Shown: piece by piece, positions 1 to 8,037 of the stretch
Layout of the letters: every line of letters starts with the position of its first letter
How positions within the stretch are numbered: the stretch's first letter is position 1
Assembly: GCA_003512955.1 (NCBI GenBank)
Contig: DOTG01000028.1
Location: forward strand, 1-64,000
Direction: 5' to 3'
Length of the DNA: 64,000 nucleotides
Source of the DNA: Marinilabiliales bacterium
GTDB taxonomy: Bacteria > Bacteroidota > Bacteroidia > Bacteroidales > SZUA-534
The notes under the pieces: generated by a model
What the model was told of the DNA's origin: nothing
The model's input: the letters and a program-made list of their open reading frames with translations, nothing else
Database searches by the model: none
Program-made: the position numbers and the translations under genes

Positions 1-560
1 ATTTTAGTTTTCATAGCTAATTAGTTTTTTGGTTGTTCGCTTTTTGCATTGTTTACAACATCCCCATATACCTACCTCCCCTCTTCTATTCAGTATATAT
101 CGGTTTTGTTTACAACTGTTTTTTTTAATCCGGTTTCCAAATTAATTTTATTCATCAATATATCCAAGGGATTGCGCATTTTTTTATTGTTTACTGCTAT
201 TACTGTGTATAAACCTCCGTGGTCTTGCTGCTTTTGTGCCCCAACTATTATAGAATCTCAGTTTTTACGTAAATATCCCCTAAAAACGGGCCGTATAAAA
301 ACAAAAGAATATGGCTTATATGTCATTAGTATTTGGTTGCTATTGGTTAAATATTTTATCAATACTAACCAATAACCTGCTTATTTCCAAAAACATGTGA
401 TGACCTGTGGGATTCTTGGGGTTTGCCGTGAAAATAATTAGGCTATTAAAGATGGTGCAACTTTTGAAAATGGAGTAAAAAAAATAATCGGAACATTTTT
501 AAGAGGGATCTTATTTCCCCTCAAGTTGTCCACAGGGTAACAGAAGTTGCTACATGGTAA
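1..560. other. AT-rich stretch without a convincing gene
   Basis: No reading frame here has recognisable protein features. An 11-bp direct repeat TTGTTTACAAC occurs at 49-59 and 106-116, and a shorter variant near 187. Each contains the dyad TTGT-N2-ACAA, so the region could hold control sites for a gene left of the window. A weak minus-strand hairpin is listed separately. Nothing else is visible. Confidence 0.4.
498..522 (-). terminator. weak terminator-like hairpin after the LtaS-like gene
   Basis: Read on the minus strand, GAGGG and CCCTC form a 5-bp stem with a loop of about 10 nt, followed by TTAAAAAT. It lies about 40 nt past the stop codon of the LtaS-like gene. The stem is short and the T tract is interrupted, so efficiency is doubtful. 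Confidence 0.3.
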
Positions 561-2387
561 TTACTTTTTTACAAAATCACCCATTACCTGCTGATAATAA
601 GCCTTTCCCTTTAATAAGGCGGTACTGTCGGAGGTTCCTCCAATCATACATTTTTGGTTATCTAAATCCCACACAAACATTGCACTATCCAAAATAAACC
701 CAAACCCATTGTTATAGGCATAATAGGCAAAGGGGTTGCTGCCGGAGAGTACATCCTTGCTAAACCCGAATTCATGGGTTTCAATACCAAGTTGGTTGCA
801 AATCATCAAAGGAATATCGGCCTGCGATACGGTTTGTTTAACCACCGAATCCTTTTCGGAAACGGCACCCCCGGTCCAAACCATCGGAATATGGAACTTC
901 TGAGGGGAATTGTAACCGGTGTTCCTGGGATACATCACCCCATGGTCGGCTATCAGTATTACCCAGGTATTGGGCCACCATTCGGTGCCACTGGCACGGG
1001 TCAAAAAATCATTTAAACAACTGTCGGTATAATGCACCGAATTTAAGAATCTTAAGCTCCAATCTATTCCCGAGAACTGGCTCTGGTGAGGCACATCAAA
1101 AGGATCGTGGCTGCTCAGGGTAAACATTACCTTAAAAAAAGGTTCCGTTGATTGTGAAATATCCTGAAATAGACGGTTAAACACCACATGGTCGTGAGCA
1201 CCCCATTTTGAATTTAATGCCTCCTTAGGAAAATCGGGAAGGGTTACTAACCGGTTATAACCCCCACTGACAAAATAGGAATTCATGTTGGCAAAATTGA
1301 TTTCGCCCCCATAATAAAAGGAACTTGAATATCCCTCCTTTGCCAATATTTTACTCAAATGCGGCAGTTTTTCGGTCTTGGTGGTATATTTTATAATAGA
1401 AGAGGTGGGTTGCGCCGGATACCCGCTTAAAATGGCTACAATCCCTTTATCGCTGCGGTCGCCCGAGGCGTACATCCGGTTAAATAATACTCCTTGATGT
1501 GTCCAATGGGTAAACCCGGGAGTGGCGCCCGTGGTACCTCCCATCGGTTCAATCACATTGGCGGTAAAGCTTTCGAGAATAATTATCAGGATATTTGGCT
1601 TATTTGGTGAAACTAGCCTGGTACAATTCCCATTGCCGGGTCCGGTCAATCTTTGCATCACCTGACTGGCCTTTTCATCTGTCATAAATTCCGTGACTTT
1701 TTGTTCCCCCATTTCGGTCAGCGATTTCAGAAAATTCCATTGCGGATTTATGGCTGCGTGGTTGGCAAAAGTTTTGGTGTTAAAAAATACGGTCCCCACG
1801 TTGATGGGCGCAATTCCCACACCGCCCCTTATAGGAATAATCATGGCTCCTGCAAAAATAAGGAGCAAGGGGACCAGGTACCATTTGATTGGGAATAACC
1901 CCTCCCAAAAACGGTGAATGGCTTTTTTATAGAGCCAAACAAAAAACCAGATGGTGACTCCTGTGAACAGAATCAAAATCACAATGAGCCAAAAAGGTGT
2001 AGAGGCTAAACTTTCCTTGGGAGTTTTTAAGTAAAGCAAAATGGTGTTATCCACATGGAATCCCCAGTTTTTATAAAGTTCTACATCTACCCAAAGTATA
2101 AAACTGAAAACAACCAGCAAGAGAGCTGTAAAAGTAAAAAAAACAGGTTTTACTGTTTTTCCCTTACTCCTGAAAAAAAAGATTACCAGTAAAATAAAAA
2201 AAAAGAGGATGTATCCGGATAGCGAAATATCTAGTAAAATTCCATGCGAAAAGGTCCCAATTATTTCTTTGAAACTAAGCTGCCCTGTCAAATGGAGATT
2301 ATAGGTTAAAAAAATTAACCGGCTCAGTAAAAAAAAACTCAGCCAAAACAATCCATAACTTAAGATTTTCTTAATAAGTGAAATCAT
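561..2387 (-). CDS. LtaS-like membrane phosphoglycerol transferase / sulfatase-fold protein
   Basis: This 608-residue protein has about five N-terminal membrane segments (residues 1-190) and then an extracytoplasmic alkaline-phosphatase-fold (sulfatase) domain. Seen in the sequence: the metal-ligand segment PNILIIILESF with E272, the segment GDRSDKG whose S312 probably takes the place of the catalytic Thr of LtaS, the GYPAQP segment, and a late metal-binding DHG motif. The family transfers glycerol-phosphate or phosphoethanolamine-like head groups from phospholipids to envelope polymers. Gram-negative members are poorly characterised, so the substrate here is unknown. The gene is divergent from the FtsE-like gene. 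A TACATTTG box lies 17-24 bp upstream of the ATG, implying a very short leader. Confidence 0.8.
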   Translation of the reverse strand: MISLIKKILSYGLFWLSFFLLSRLIFLTYNLHLTGQLSFKEIIGTFSHGILLDISLSGYILFFFILLVIFFFRSKGKTVKPVFFTFTALLLVVFSFILWVDVELYKNWGFHVDNTILLYLKTPKESLASTPFWLIVILILFTGVTIWFFVWLYKKAIHRFWEGLFPIKWYLVPLLLIFAGAMIIPIRGGVGIAPINVGTVFFNTKTFANHAAINPQWNFLKSLTEMGEQKVTEFMTDEKASQVMQRLTGPGNGNCTRLVSPNKPNILIIILESFTANVIEPMGGTTGATPGFTHWTHQGVLFNRMYASGDRSDKGIVAILSGYPAQPTSSIIKYTTKTEKLPHLSKILAKEGYSSSFYYGGEINFANMNSYFVSGGYNRLVTLPDFPKEALNSKWGAHDHVVFNRLFQDISQSTEPFFKVMFTLSSHDPFDVPHQSQFSGIDWSLRFLNSVHYTDSCLNDFLTRASGTEWWPNTWVILIADHGVMYPRNTGYNSPQKFHIPMVWTGGAVSEKDSVVKQTVSQADIPLMICNQLGIETHEFGFSKDVLSGSNPFAYYAYNNGFGFILDSAMFVWDLDNQKCMIGGTSDSTALLKGKAYYQQVMGDFVKK

Positions 2388-2403
2388 TTTTACAATTTTA
2401 GGG

Positions 2404-2411
2404 CAAATGTA
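2404..2411 (-). promoter_or_regulatory. -7 box (TACATTTG) for the LtaS-like gene
   Basis: Exact match to the Bacteroidota -7 consensus TAnnTTTG on the minus strand, 17-24 bp before the start codon. No clear -33 element is visible. Confidence 0.45.
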
Positions 2412-2534
2412 ACATTTATGTAGAATTCCTTTACCGGCTCCCAGCAGCTATTTATTTTAGAATATCTTAAAATTGATTTTGATCTTAACAAAGTTCTCTT
2501 TTTATTTGAGTGACCATTTAACTAAGTAAATATT

Positions 2535-3245
2535 ATGGCACCCGATACCATCATCCGATTAGAAAAAGCCACCATCGCCCATCCCGATAACGTGGTTTTA
2601 ACCAATGTAGATTTAGAGATTAATTCCGGCGAGTTTGTGTATCTGATTGGGCGCACCGGAACCGGAAAGTCCACGTTGCTGAAAACATTGTATGCCGAGC
2701 TGCCCCTGTTAAAAGGCGAAGGATTTGTGGCAGGATTCGATCTGCAGCGCCTGAAAAACAAAAAAGTCCCCTTTTTACGCAGAAAACTGGGTATTATTTT
2801 TCAGGATTTTCAGTTACTCACCGATCGTTCGGTGTATGAAAACCTGTTTTTTGTGTTAAAAGCCACCGGATGGAAGAAAAAAACTGAAATGGATAAACGC
2901 ATCCGCGATGTATTGGAAAAAGTGGGTCTGGGGTTTAAAGAATATAAAATGCCCCATGAACTTTCCGGAGGTGAACAGCAACGGGTAGTCATTGCCCGGG
3001 CCCTTTTAAACGATCCGGAGGTTATTTTGGCCGACGAGCCTACCGGAAACCTCGACCCGGAATCTTCCAGTGGGATTATCAACCTGTTGATGGACATTAG
3101 CAAAAACGGCAGGGCCGTTGTTGTGGCTACCCACGATTATCCGCTTTTAAAGCAATTTCCGGCCCGTACCATTAAATGCGAAAACAGTAGCTTAATTGAA
3201 ATGCAAAGCGACGAACAAGAGGTTATTGATTTTGATAAATTGTAA
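2535..3245 (+). CDS. ftsE: ABC transporter ATP-binding protein, FtsE-like
   Basis: This 236-residue ATPase carries Walker A GRTGTGKS (39-46), the Q-loop segment IFQDFQLL, signature LSGGEQQ (143-149), Walker B with VILADEPTGNLD, and the switch His in ATHD. Length and the IFQDF segment match FtsE, which with the membrane protein FtsX controls peptidoglycan hydrolases at the division septum. The ATPase is clear. The FtsE assignment is by resemblance only, because no ftsX lies next to it; separated ftsE and ftsX genes are common in this phylum. LolD- or MacB-type ATPases are the main alternatives, but their permease is also absent here. Confidence 0.75.
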   Translation: MAPDTIIRLEKATIAHPDNVVLTNVDLEINSGEFVYLIGRTGTGKSTLLKTLYAELPLLKGEGFVAGFDLQRLKNKKVPFLRRKLGIIFQDFQLLTDRSVYENLFFVLKATGWKKKTEMDKRIRDVLEKVGLGFKEYKMPHELSGGEQQRVVIARALLNDPEVILADEPTGNLDPESSSGIINLLMDISKNGRAVVVATHDYPLLKQFPARTIKCENSSLIEMQSDEQEVIDFDKL

Positions 3246-3293
3246 GAAATATCATTTCGCGATTGAATAAAATTGATTAGGATTCTCCTTTTT

Positions 3294-3307
3294 ACAAAAT
3301 ATTTTGT
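3294..3307. promoter_or_regulatory. 14-bp perfect palindrome ACAAAATATTTTGT
   Basis: Perfect dyad ACAAAAT/ATTTTGT in the gap between the FtsE-like gene and the helicase gene, about 120 bp upstream of the helicase -7 box. It could be an operator; no protein can be assigned. Confidence 0.3.
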
Positions 3308-3386
3308 GTGATTTCTTCCCTATTTTGTATTAGCTAAAATGCTGATCCACCGCATGTTTATTTATTAAATCCATCGAAAATCGGAC

Positions 3387-3400
3387 TTTTATCGATAAAA
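3387..3400. promoter_or_regulatory. 14-bp perfect palindrome TTTTATCGATAAAA in the helicase promoter
   Basis: Perfect dyad TTTTATC/GATAAAA ending 24 bp before the -7 box at 3425. It covers the place where the -33 element should be, a classic operator position. Confidence 0.35.
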
Positions 3401-3424
3401 ATTATGTAAATCGAATATTAGGAT

Positions 3425-3432
3425 TACCTTTG
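3425..3432 (+). promoter_or_regulatory. -7 box (TACCTTTG) for the DEAD-box helicase
   Basis: Exact TAnnTTTG match. Transcription would begin near 3439 and give a leader of about 150 nt before the start codon at 3591. Confidence 0.55.
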
Positions 3433-3504
3433 CACGCTGTTTTTCGGGGTAAGAAAAACAATTGTGCATAAAGGATTCATTTCGGGTTATTTCAGGCTGC
3501 GTGG

Positions 3505-3575
3505 CCGTCTAATTTTGTCCTTCAGCACTTTAAAACATTCACCTCCGTGCTGAAAGTAGAATGGTTTTTAGACGG
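3505..3575 (+). ncRNA. structured 5' leader of the DEAD-box helicase mRNA (cis-regulatory candidate)
   Basis: Two nested perfect 8-bp stems are visible. CCGTCTAA (3505-3512) pairs with TTAGACGG (3568-3575), and inside it TTCAGCAC (3521-3528) pairs with GTGCTGAA (3547-3554), with an 18-nt apical loop. The structure ends 15 nt before the ATG at 3591 and swallows an upstream in-frame ATG at 3561. Long structured leaders that mediate cold or self control are known for DEAD-box helicase genes elsewhere. That this one regulates is inference. Confidence 0.5.
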
Positions 3576-3590
3576 AACATCAATTTAAAA

Positions 3591-5369
3591 ATGACTACAT
3601 TTAATGAAATGGGCCTTTCGCAAGAAATTTATCAGGCCATCGACGAACTGGGCTTTATCAGCCCCACTCCTATTCAGGAAAAAACTATCCCGGCTATCTT
3701 AAACTCAGGAACCGATTTAATTGCCCTGGCGCAAACAGGTACCGGTAAAACCGCGGGGTTTGGGCTTCCCATCATTCAACAAATCGACTCGGACAGCAAA
3801 ACCACCCAGGCGCTGATCCTTTGCCCAACACGGGAATTGTGTCTCCAGATAACAAGTGATTTTGAAAAATATTCAAAATACACCAAAGGATTATCGGTGT
3901 TGGCTGTTTATGGAGGGGCAAGTATTGTGCCCCAGTTGAACGGGTTAAAAAGCGGTGCCCAGGTAGTGGTAGGAACTCCCGGCCGTACCCTGGATTTGAT
4001 TAACCGCAAAGCTTTAAAAATAAACAAAATAAAATGGATGGTCCTGGACGAAGCCGATGAGATGTTAAATATGGGCTTTAAAGAAGAGCTGGACAGTATT
4101 CTGGCTGTAACTCCGGCCGAAAAACAGACCTTACTTTTTTCGGCAACCATGCCTCAAGGGGTACGCCAAATTGCCAACAATTACATGAACAAGCCCGAAG
4201 AGCTTTCTGTTGGCAAAAAAAATTCCGGAGCCGACAACGTGCAACACCAGTATTACATGGTAAAAGCATCGGACAGGTATGCTGCGTTGAAACGGTTAGC
4301 CGACATCAACCCAAACATTTACGGGATTGTTTTCTGCCGTACCCGTAAGGAAACCAAAGAGGTGGCCGACCAATTGATTCAGGATGGCTACAATGCCGAT
4401 GCCCTGCATGGCGATTTGTCGCAGGCGCAGCGCGACCATGTGATGAACCGTTTCCGCATGAAGCATCTGCAATTGCTGATTGCTACCGATGTGGCTGCCC
4501 GTGGTCTGGACGTAAACGATTTGACCCACGTCATTAACTACAACATGCCCGATGATCCGGAAATTTACATCCACCGTAGCGGGCGTACCGGAAGAGCCGG
4601 AAAAAGTGGTATTTCCATGACCATCATCCATTCCCGCGAAAGCCGTAAAATTAAGGATATTGAACACCTTGTCGGGAAAAAATTCGAACAAAAAATGGTA
4701 CCCGGTGGACGTGAAATCTGCGAAAAGAGGCTGTATGCCCTTATCGATATCATGGAAAAGGTGGAAGTGGACGATTCTCAAATCAATTCCTTCCTACCCG
4801 AAATCCTTAAAAAACTGGAATGGCTCGATCGCGATGAACTGATCAAACGGTTTGTATCGGTGGAATTTAACCACTATCTGGAATATTACCGCAACGCCAC
4901 AGATTTGAATGTATCAAAAGATGGTGTTTCTGTAAAAGAAAAAGAGAAAAAACGCAGCGCCCAAGGCGGATTCAGCCGTTTTTTCATCAACTTGGGGACC
5001 AAAGACAGCCTGGGTGCCGCCAACCTGATTGGCATCATTAATGAATATACCAGCACCCGCGATATCGAGATTGGAAAGATTGACATCCTCCGCAAATTCT
5101 CCTTCTTTGAAGTGGACAAAAACTATGAGGAACTCATATTGAATTCGTTCAAAAATGCCACTTTTGGCGATGTAAAAATCGAAGTTCAACTTTCGAAGCC
5201 CGAATCACCAGACAAAAGACAGGATTCTTCGCGCAGTGAAGGAGGATTCCGAAAAAGCAATAATTACCGTAAAGACAGGCCATCGAACGATTACAAATCG
5301 AAAGACAAACGATCATTTGGTTCAGCCAAACCAAGGTTCGATAAAGACAAAAAACGCAAGAGAAATTAG
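3591..5369 (+). CDS. DEAD-box ATP-dependent RNA helicase, DeaD/CsdA type
   Basis: This RNA helicase remodels structured RNA in ribosome assembly and mRNA decay. It has the Q motif with GFISPTPIQ, motif I AQTGTGKT, PTREL, DEAD box as LDEADEM, SAT in LFSATMP, ARGLDV and the motif VI HRSGRTGRAG. A DbpA-like RNA-binding domain follows (about residues 460-545) and then a basic disordered tail rich in Lys, Arg, Ser and Asp. I place the start at 3591 (MTTFNEMGLS), 10 codons inside the longest frame, because family members begin just before the Q motif and the upstream ATG lies in the leader hairpin. It is monocistronic: own promoter, and a strong terminator after the stop codon. Confidence 0.9.
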   Translation: MTTFNEMGLSQEIYQAIDELGFISPTPIQEKTIPAILNSGTDLIALAQTGTGKTAGFGLPIIQQIDSDSKTTQALILCPTRELCLQITSDFEKYSKYTKGLSVLAVYGGASIVPQLNGLKSGAQVVVGTPGRTLDLINRKALKINKIKWMVLDEADEMLNMGFKEELDSILAVTPAEKQTLLFSATMPQGVRQIANNYMNKPEELSVGKKNSGADNVQHQYYMVKASDRYAALKRLADINPNIYGIVFCRTRKETKEVADQLIQDGYNADALHGDLSQAQRDHVMNRFRMKHLQLLIATDVAARGLDVNDLTHVINYNMPDDPEIYIHRSGRTGRAGKSGISMTIIHSRESRKIKDIEHLVGKKFEQKMVPGGREICEKRLYALIDIMEKVEVDDSQINSFLPEILKKLEWLDRDELIKRFVSVEFNHYLEYYRNATDLNVSKDGVSVKEKEKKRSAQGGFSRFFINLGTKDSLGAANLIGIINEYTSTRDIEIGKIDILRKFSFFEVDKNYEELILNSFKNATFGDVKIEVQLSKPESPDKRQDSSRSEGGFRKSNNYRKDRPSNDYKSKDKRSFGSAKPRFDKDKKRKRN

Positions 5370-5385
5370 TTTCTATTGATTGTTG

Positions 5386-5433
5386 AACACCCCTCTATTT
5401 TCAATTCGTTGAAAATTTGAGGGGTGTTTTTTT
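5386..5433 (+). terminator. strong intrinsic terminator after the helicase gene
   Basis: AACACCCCTC (5386-5395) pairs with GAGGGGTGTT (5419-5428). The stem extends inward through TTTTCAA/TTGAAAA around a TTCG tetraloop and is followed by a run of T. Confidence 0.9.
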
Positions 5434-5473
5434 TATGTAAAACGAATCCTTTCTACCTTTCCATTAATTCCTT

Positions 5474-5481
5474 TAAATTTG
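5474..5481 (+). promoter_or_regulatory. -7 box (TAAATTTG) for the 5514 gene
   Basis: Exact TAnnTTTG match, 33 bp upstream of the putative TTG start at 5514. Confidence 0.45.
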
Positions 5482-5513
5482 TATGATTATCATGGAATTA
5501 ATACAGTTTCCTA

Positions 5514-6098
5514 TTGAGAAAGAAAACGCTATATCAGAAAATTTACCGGCAATGGCTGATTCGCAAAGCCTTGCGGACCAGAAGCCAGATGGAACATCAA
5601 AATAAAAAGATGGAGCATACCATTCAATTGATGACTACGCTTTTTTTTATCGGGCTGATACTGACGGGTATTTTTGGGACTCCTACCCTGCTCTCCTGGT
5701 GGCAAATCAGCCGCATTTACATCGCATGCGCGGTGCTATTTTTCTTTTTTCCCAACCGATGGTTCCCCATTGTTTTTACGACACATAAAGAATTAAAAAT
5801 CCTGATGTCACTTTGTGGTGTTGCACCTTTAATTACCGGGATTTTGCTGATGTTGAATTTTACCCTCGCCGGCAATGTCCATACCGAAAAATTCAGGGTA
5901 CTAAACTACAAGACTTATTACAACGAAGGTTTAATGATTATTGAACTGGAAAACAAACAGTTTCAAAGCCATCATGAATTGCGCAAATTCTCAGATGAAG
6001 AAATCGTCATTGACCCCGATTCGGTGCGTTACACCATAAAAACCGGATTATTTGGAGTCAAAGTAGCTACCGATGGGCATCTCATCGAAAAAAAATAA
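5514..6098 (+). CDS. hypothetical membrane protein
   Basis: I do not recognise a family. The protein (194 residues) has a basic N-terminus, about three hydrophobic segments (roughly residues 38-58, 65-82 and 96-118), and a soluble C-terminal portion of about 75 residues rich in Lys and Glu. The longest frame begins with TTG at 5514; in-frame ATGs at 5589 and 5610 are alternatives that would shorten the basic tail. A promoter-like TAAATTTG precedes it, and it ends 12 bp before the convergent DUF1801 gene. Function unknown. Confidence 0.6.
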   Translation: MRKKTLYQKIYRQWLIRKALRTRSQMEHQNKKMEHTIQLMTTLFFIGLILTGIFGTPTLLSWWQISRIYIACAVLFFFFPNRWFPIVFTTHKELKILMSLCGVAPLITGILLMLNFTLAGNVHTEKFRVLNYKTYYNEGLMIIELENKQFQSHHELRKFSDEEIVIDPDSVRYTIKTGLFGVKVATDGHLIEKK

Positions 6099-6109
6099 TG
6101 TTATTCCCC

Positions 6110-6502
6110 TCATTGCTTTTTAGAAGCTTTTGCCTCCTTTTTCATTTGGGCTTTTTTCTTATTCTCCGCTACCCGGAACCTGACAATTTTAGCAATCAAT
6201 TCAAGAGGCATGGGTTGATTCAACGGAAATTGCACCGAACCTTTGGCGCCTTTATAAACCGAAAGTTCTTTTTTAAAGGCCTCAATGCCTGAAGGAACCG
6301 GATAAAAACCGATATGGTTTTTGTATCCGGCAAAATAGACCAGATTTCCATGATACACATATGTAGGCATTTGGTAGCTGATGATTTCCTCAGCATCGGG
6401 AGCATTTTGTTTAATGGTTGCCCGCACCTGTTCCAATAAAGCCTGAACCTCTGGTGGAAAAGCACTTATGTAAGTATCCACCTCGTTTATTGTTAATTTC
6501 AT
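6110..6502 (-). CDS. DUF1801 (YdhG-like) family protein
   Basis: This 130-residue single-domain protein resembles the DUF1801/YdhG family. Typical features are the N-terminal segment on dividing and residue charge (VDTYISAFP), the conserved EEIISYQMPTY, the GNLVYFAGYKNHIGFYP stretch, and KGSVQFPLNQPMP near the end of the domain. Some relatives bind iron (frataxin-like fold), but most have no assigned role. The last 25 residues are Lys- and Ala-rich and probably disordered. The gene is convergent with the membrane protein gene and stands alone. Confidence 0.8.
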   Translation of the reverse strand: MKLTINEVDTYISAFPPEVQALLEQVRATIKQNAPDAEEIISYQMPTYVYHGNLVYFAGYKNHIGFYPVPSGIEAFKKELSVYKGAKGSVQFPLNQPMPLELIAKIVRFRVAENKKKAQMKKEAKASKKQ

Positions 6503-6593
6503 AAAAATGACTTTTAAGATTTTGATTTTACCCGTTTATCATCAAATGTCGTTCAGTTCACAGAAAATAATATTTTAGTATCAAGTAGCCAGT

Positions 6594-6679
6594 ATCAAGA
6601 TATGAGATTGAGAGACACAAGATAATTTGCTAATTTGTTCATGTACTAATGTATTAATAAACAATTTAACCATCAAACC
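6594..6679 (+). repeat. AT-rich dispersed intergenic repeat, copy 1
   Basis: Shares long blocks with the copy at 35043-35138 (opposite strand): atcaag, gattgagagacac, gataat, tgctaat, tattaataa and caatttaacca in the same order. A shorter relative lies at 44737-44775. Confidence 0.6.
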
Positions 6680-6689
6680 CTTTATCTGT

Positions 6690-6719
6690 GGTTCTTTGCA
6701 TATTCTCCGGGTTCTTTGC
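6690..6719 (+). repeat. tandem GGTTCTTTGC pair, period 20
   Basis: Two perfect copies of GGTTCTTTGC separated by 10 bp (tattctccgg between), followed by ggttaatttt. No gene overlaps. Confidence 0.5.
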
Positions 6720-6967
6720 GGTTAATTTTACTGCACTTATTAACCTTAGCAAAACATCAATAATTTATCATCATTAAATTGTTCCCGATACTCAATCCGG
6801 TACAGCTTGTTATACCGTTATCGATATTGATAAAATTTGCCTTATATAACATCAATAACCTGGTAATGGTTTCGTTAGTATGACTTTTTATTTGAATGGC
6901 AAAATGAACTGATAATCCTGTGGTGATAGTTATCTACCAATTTCCATGAAATTCTCCAATTAAAACC

Positions 6968-6975
6968 TATTTTTG
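6968..6975 (+). promoter_or_regulatory. -7 box (TATTTTTG) for the 7015 gene
   Basis: Exact TAnnTTTG match, 39 bp upstream of the ATG at 7015. Confidence 0.5.
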
Positions 6976-7014
6976 TGATTCAAAATTTCAAACTACTAAT
7001 TAATTATCTGTTCA

Positions 7015-8028
7015 ATGAAAAACATCCTGCTTTTACCGATGCTCCTTATTTCCATGAGCTTGATGGCTCAACCCGCCAAATGGAACAAAAAGAAGCACTT
7101 TACCATAATGAGTTACAACGTGGAGAATCTGTTCGATACTGTGGCCTTCAACCATTCCGATGATGAATTCACCCCCGGTTCTCCCAAACAATGGGGCACC
7201 GAAAGATATACCAGGAAACTTGAAAATATTGCCAAAGTCATTGCATCGGTTCACCCCGAAGAGTTACCCGAATTGGTAGGCATGGTAGAACTTGAAAACA
7301 TTCAGGTTTTATCCGATTTAGTAAAAACCCCGGCATTGCAAAAAGCCAATTATGTCCCTCTGTTAATCGAGGGCCCCGACCCAAGAGGTATCGACTGTGG
7401 ATTGATTTACCGCCCCGACGCGTTTAAATATCTTTCACATAAAGCCATTCCGGTGTTTTTTAATGGCGATTCGAGTCGCCGGACCCGCGATATCCTTTAT
7501 GTAAAAGGGCTGGTAAAAAAAGATACCCTTCATGTTTTTGTAAACCATTGGACATCGCGCCGTGGGGGCGAAGATACTGAGACAAAGCGGGTTCAATGCG
7601 CACAAGCCCTAAAAAAGCAGGTTGATTCATTGTTGGTAATCAATCCCAAAAGCCTGGTTATCATCATGGGCGACTTTAACGATGAACCCTCCGACAAAAG
7701 CTTGCATGAAACCCTACAAGCATCAAACTTAGAAGAAAGCGGGACTTTGGAAAACCTGATGTATCCATTGCATACCGAAGGAAAAGGGACCTATTATTTT
7801 AAAGGAGCATACAACATGCTCGATAATATGGTTATCAGCCGTGCCATTAAAACCAAAACAAAAGGATTCCGCTTGTTGCATCCATCCGGGATGATTTTTA
7901 ATCCGGAAATGATCAGCTACACGCAGAAAAACGGAGATAAAGCTCCCAACCGCACCTTTAGTGGTGACAAGTATTTTGGCGGTTTCAGCGATCATTTCCC
8001 TATTTACACCATCTTTTACGAGAAATAA
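7015..8028 (+). CDS. secreted endonuclease/exonuclease/phosphatase-fold protein
   Basis: A signal peptide (residues 1-19, ending SLMAQP) is followed by an EEP-fold metal-dependent phosphodiesterase domain filling the rest of the 337 residues. Fold landmarks are MSYNVENLFD, the metal-binding Glu in VELENI, the WTSRRGG segment, MGDFNDEP, and the terminal SDHFPI with the catalytic Asp-His pair. Family members cleave nucleic acids or phosphoinositides; an exported member in this phylum most likely attacks extracellular or periplasmic nucleic acid. It ends 9 bp before uvrB and may be cotranscribed with it. Confidence 0.85.
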   Translation: MKNILLLPMLLISMSLMAQPAKWNKKKHFTIMSYNVENLFDTVAFNHSDDEFTPGSPKQWGTERYTRKLENIAKVIASVHPEELPELVGMVELENIQVLSDLVKTPALQKANYVPLLIEGPDPRGIDCGLIYRPDAFKYLSHKAIPVFFNGDSSRRTRDILYVKGLVKKDTLHVFVNHWTSRRGGEDTETKRVQCAQALKKQVDSLLVINPKSLVIIMGDFNDEPSDKSLHETLQASNLEESGTLENLMYPLHTEGKGTYYFKGAYNMLDNMVISRAIKTKTKGFRLLHPSGMIFNPEMISYTQKNGDKAPNRTFSGDKYFGGFSDHFPIYTIFYEK

Positions 8029-8037
8029 GAACTACCA

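Larger units (their letters stand above)
6503..7014. other. gene-free 512-bp region with dispersed repeats
   Basis: No coding frame is visible. It holds one copy of the AT-rich dispersed repeat (6594-6679), a tandem pair of GGTTCTTTGC (6690-6699 and 6710-6719), and the promoter of the next gene. Confidence 0.6.

Noticed and set aside
49..375. 108-residue plus-strand frame at the left edge
   Set aside because: The sequence is Phe/Ile/Leu-rich because the DNA is AT-rich, has no domain or signal-peptide logic, and no promoter box precedes it.
526..534. TTGTCCACA, one mismatch from a DnaA box
   Set aside because: A single box with no cluster, no AT-rich unwinding array and no dnaA or dnaN nearby does not support an origin, even though gyrB is in the window.
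4296..4781. 161-residue frame opposite the DEAD-box helicase
   Set aside because: Antisense to conserved helicase motifs, so a shadow.
5492..5605. 37-codon frame overlapping the start of the 5514 gene
   Set aside because: It begins with ATG just after the promoter box and could be a leader peptide, but nothing in the sequence supports translation beyond position.
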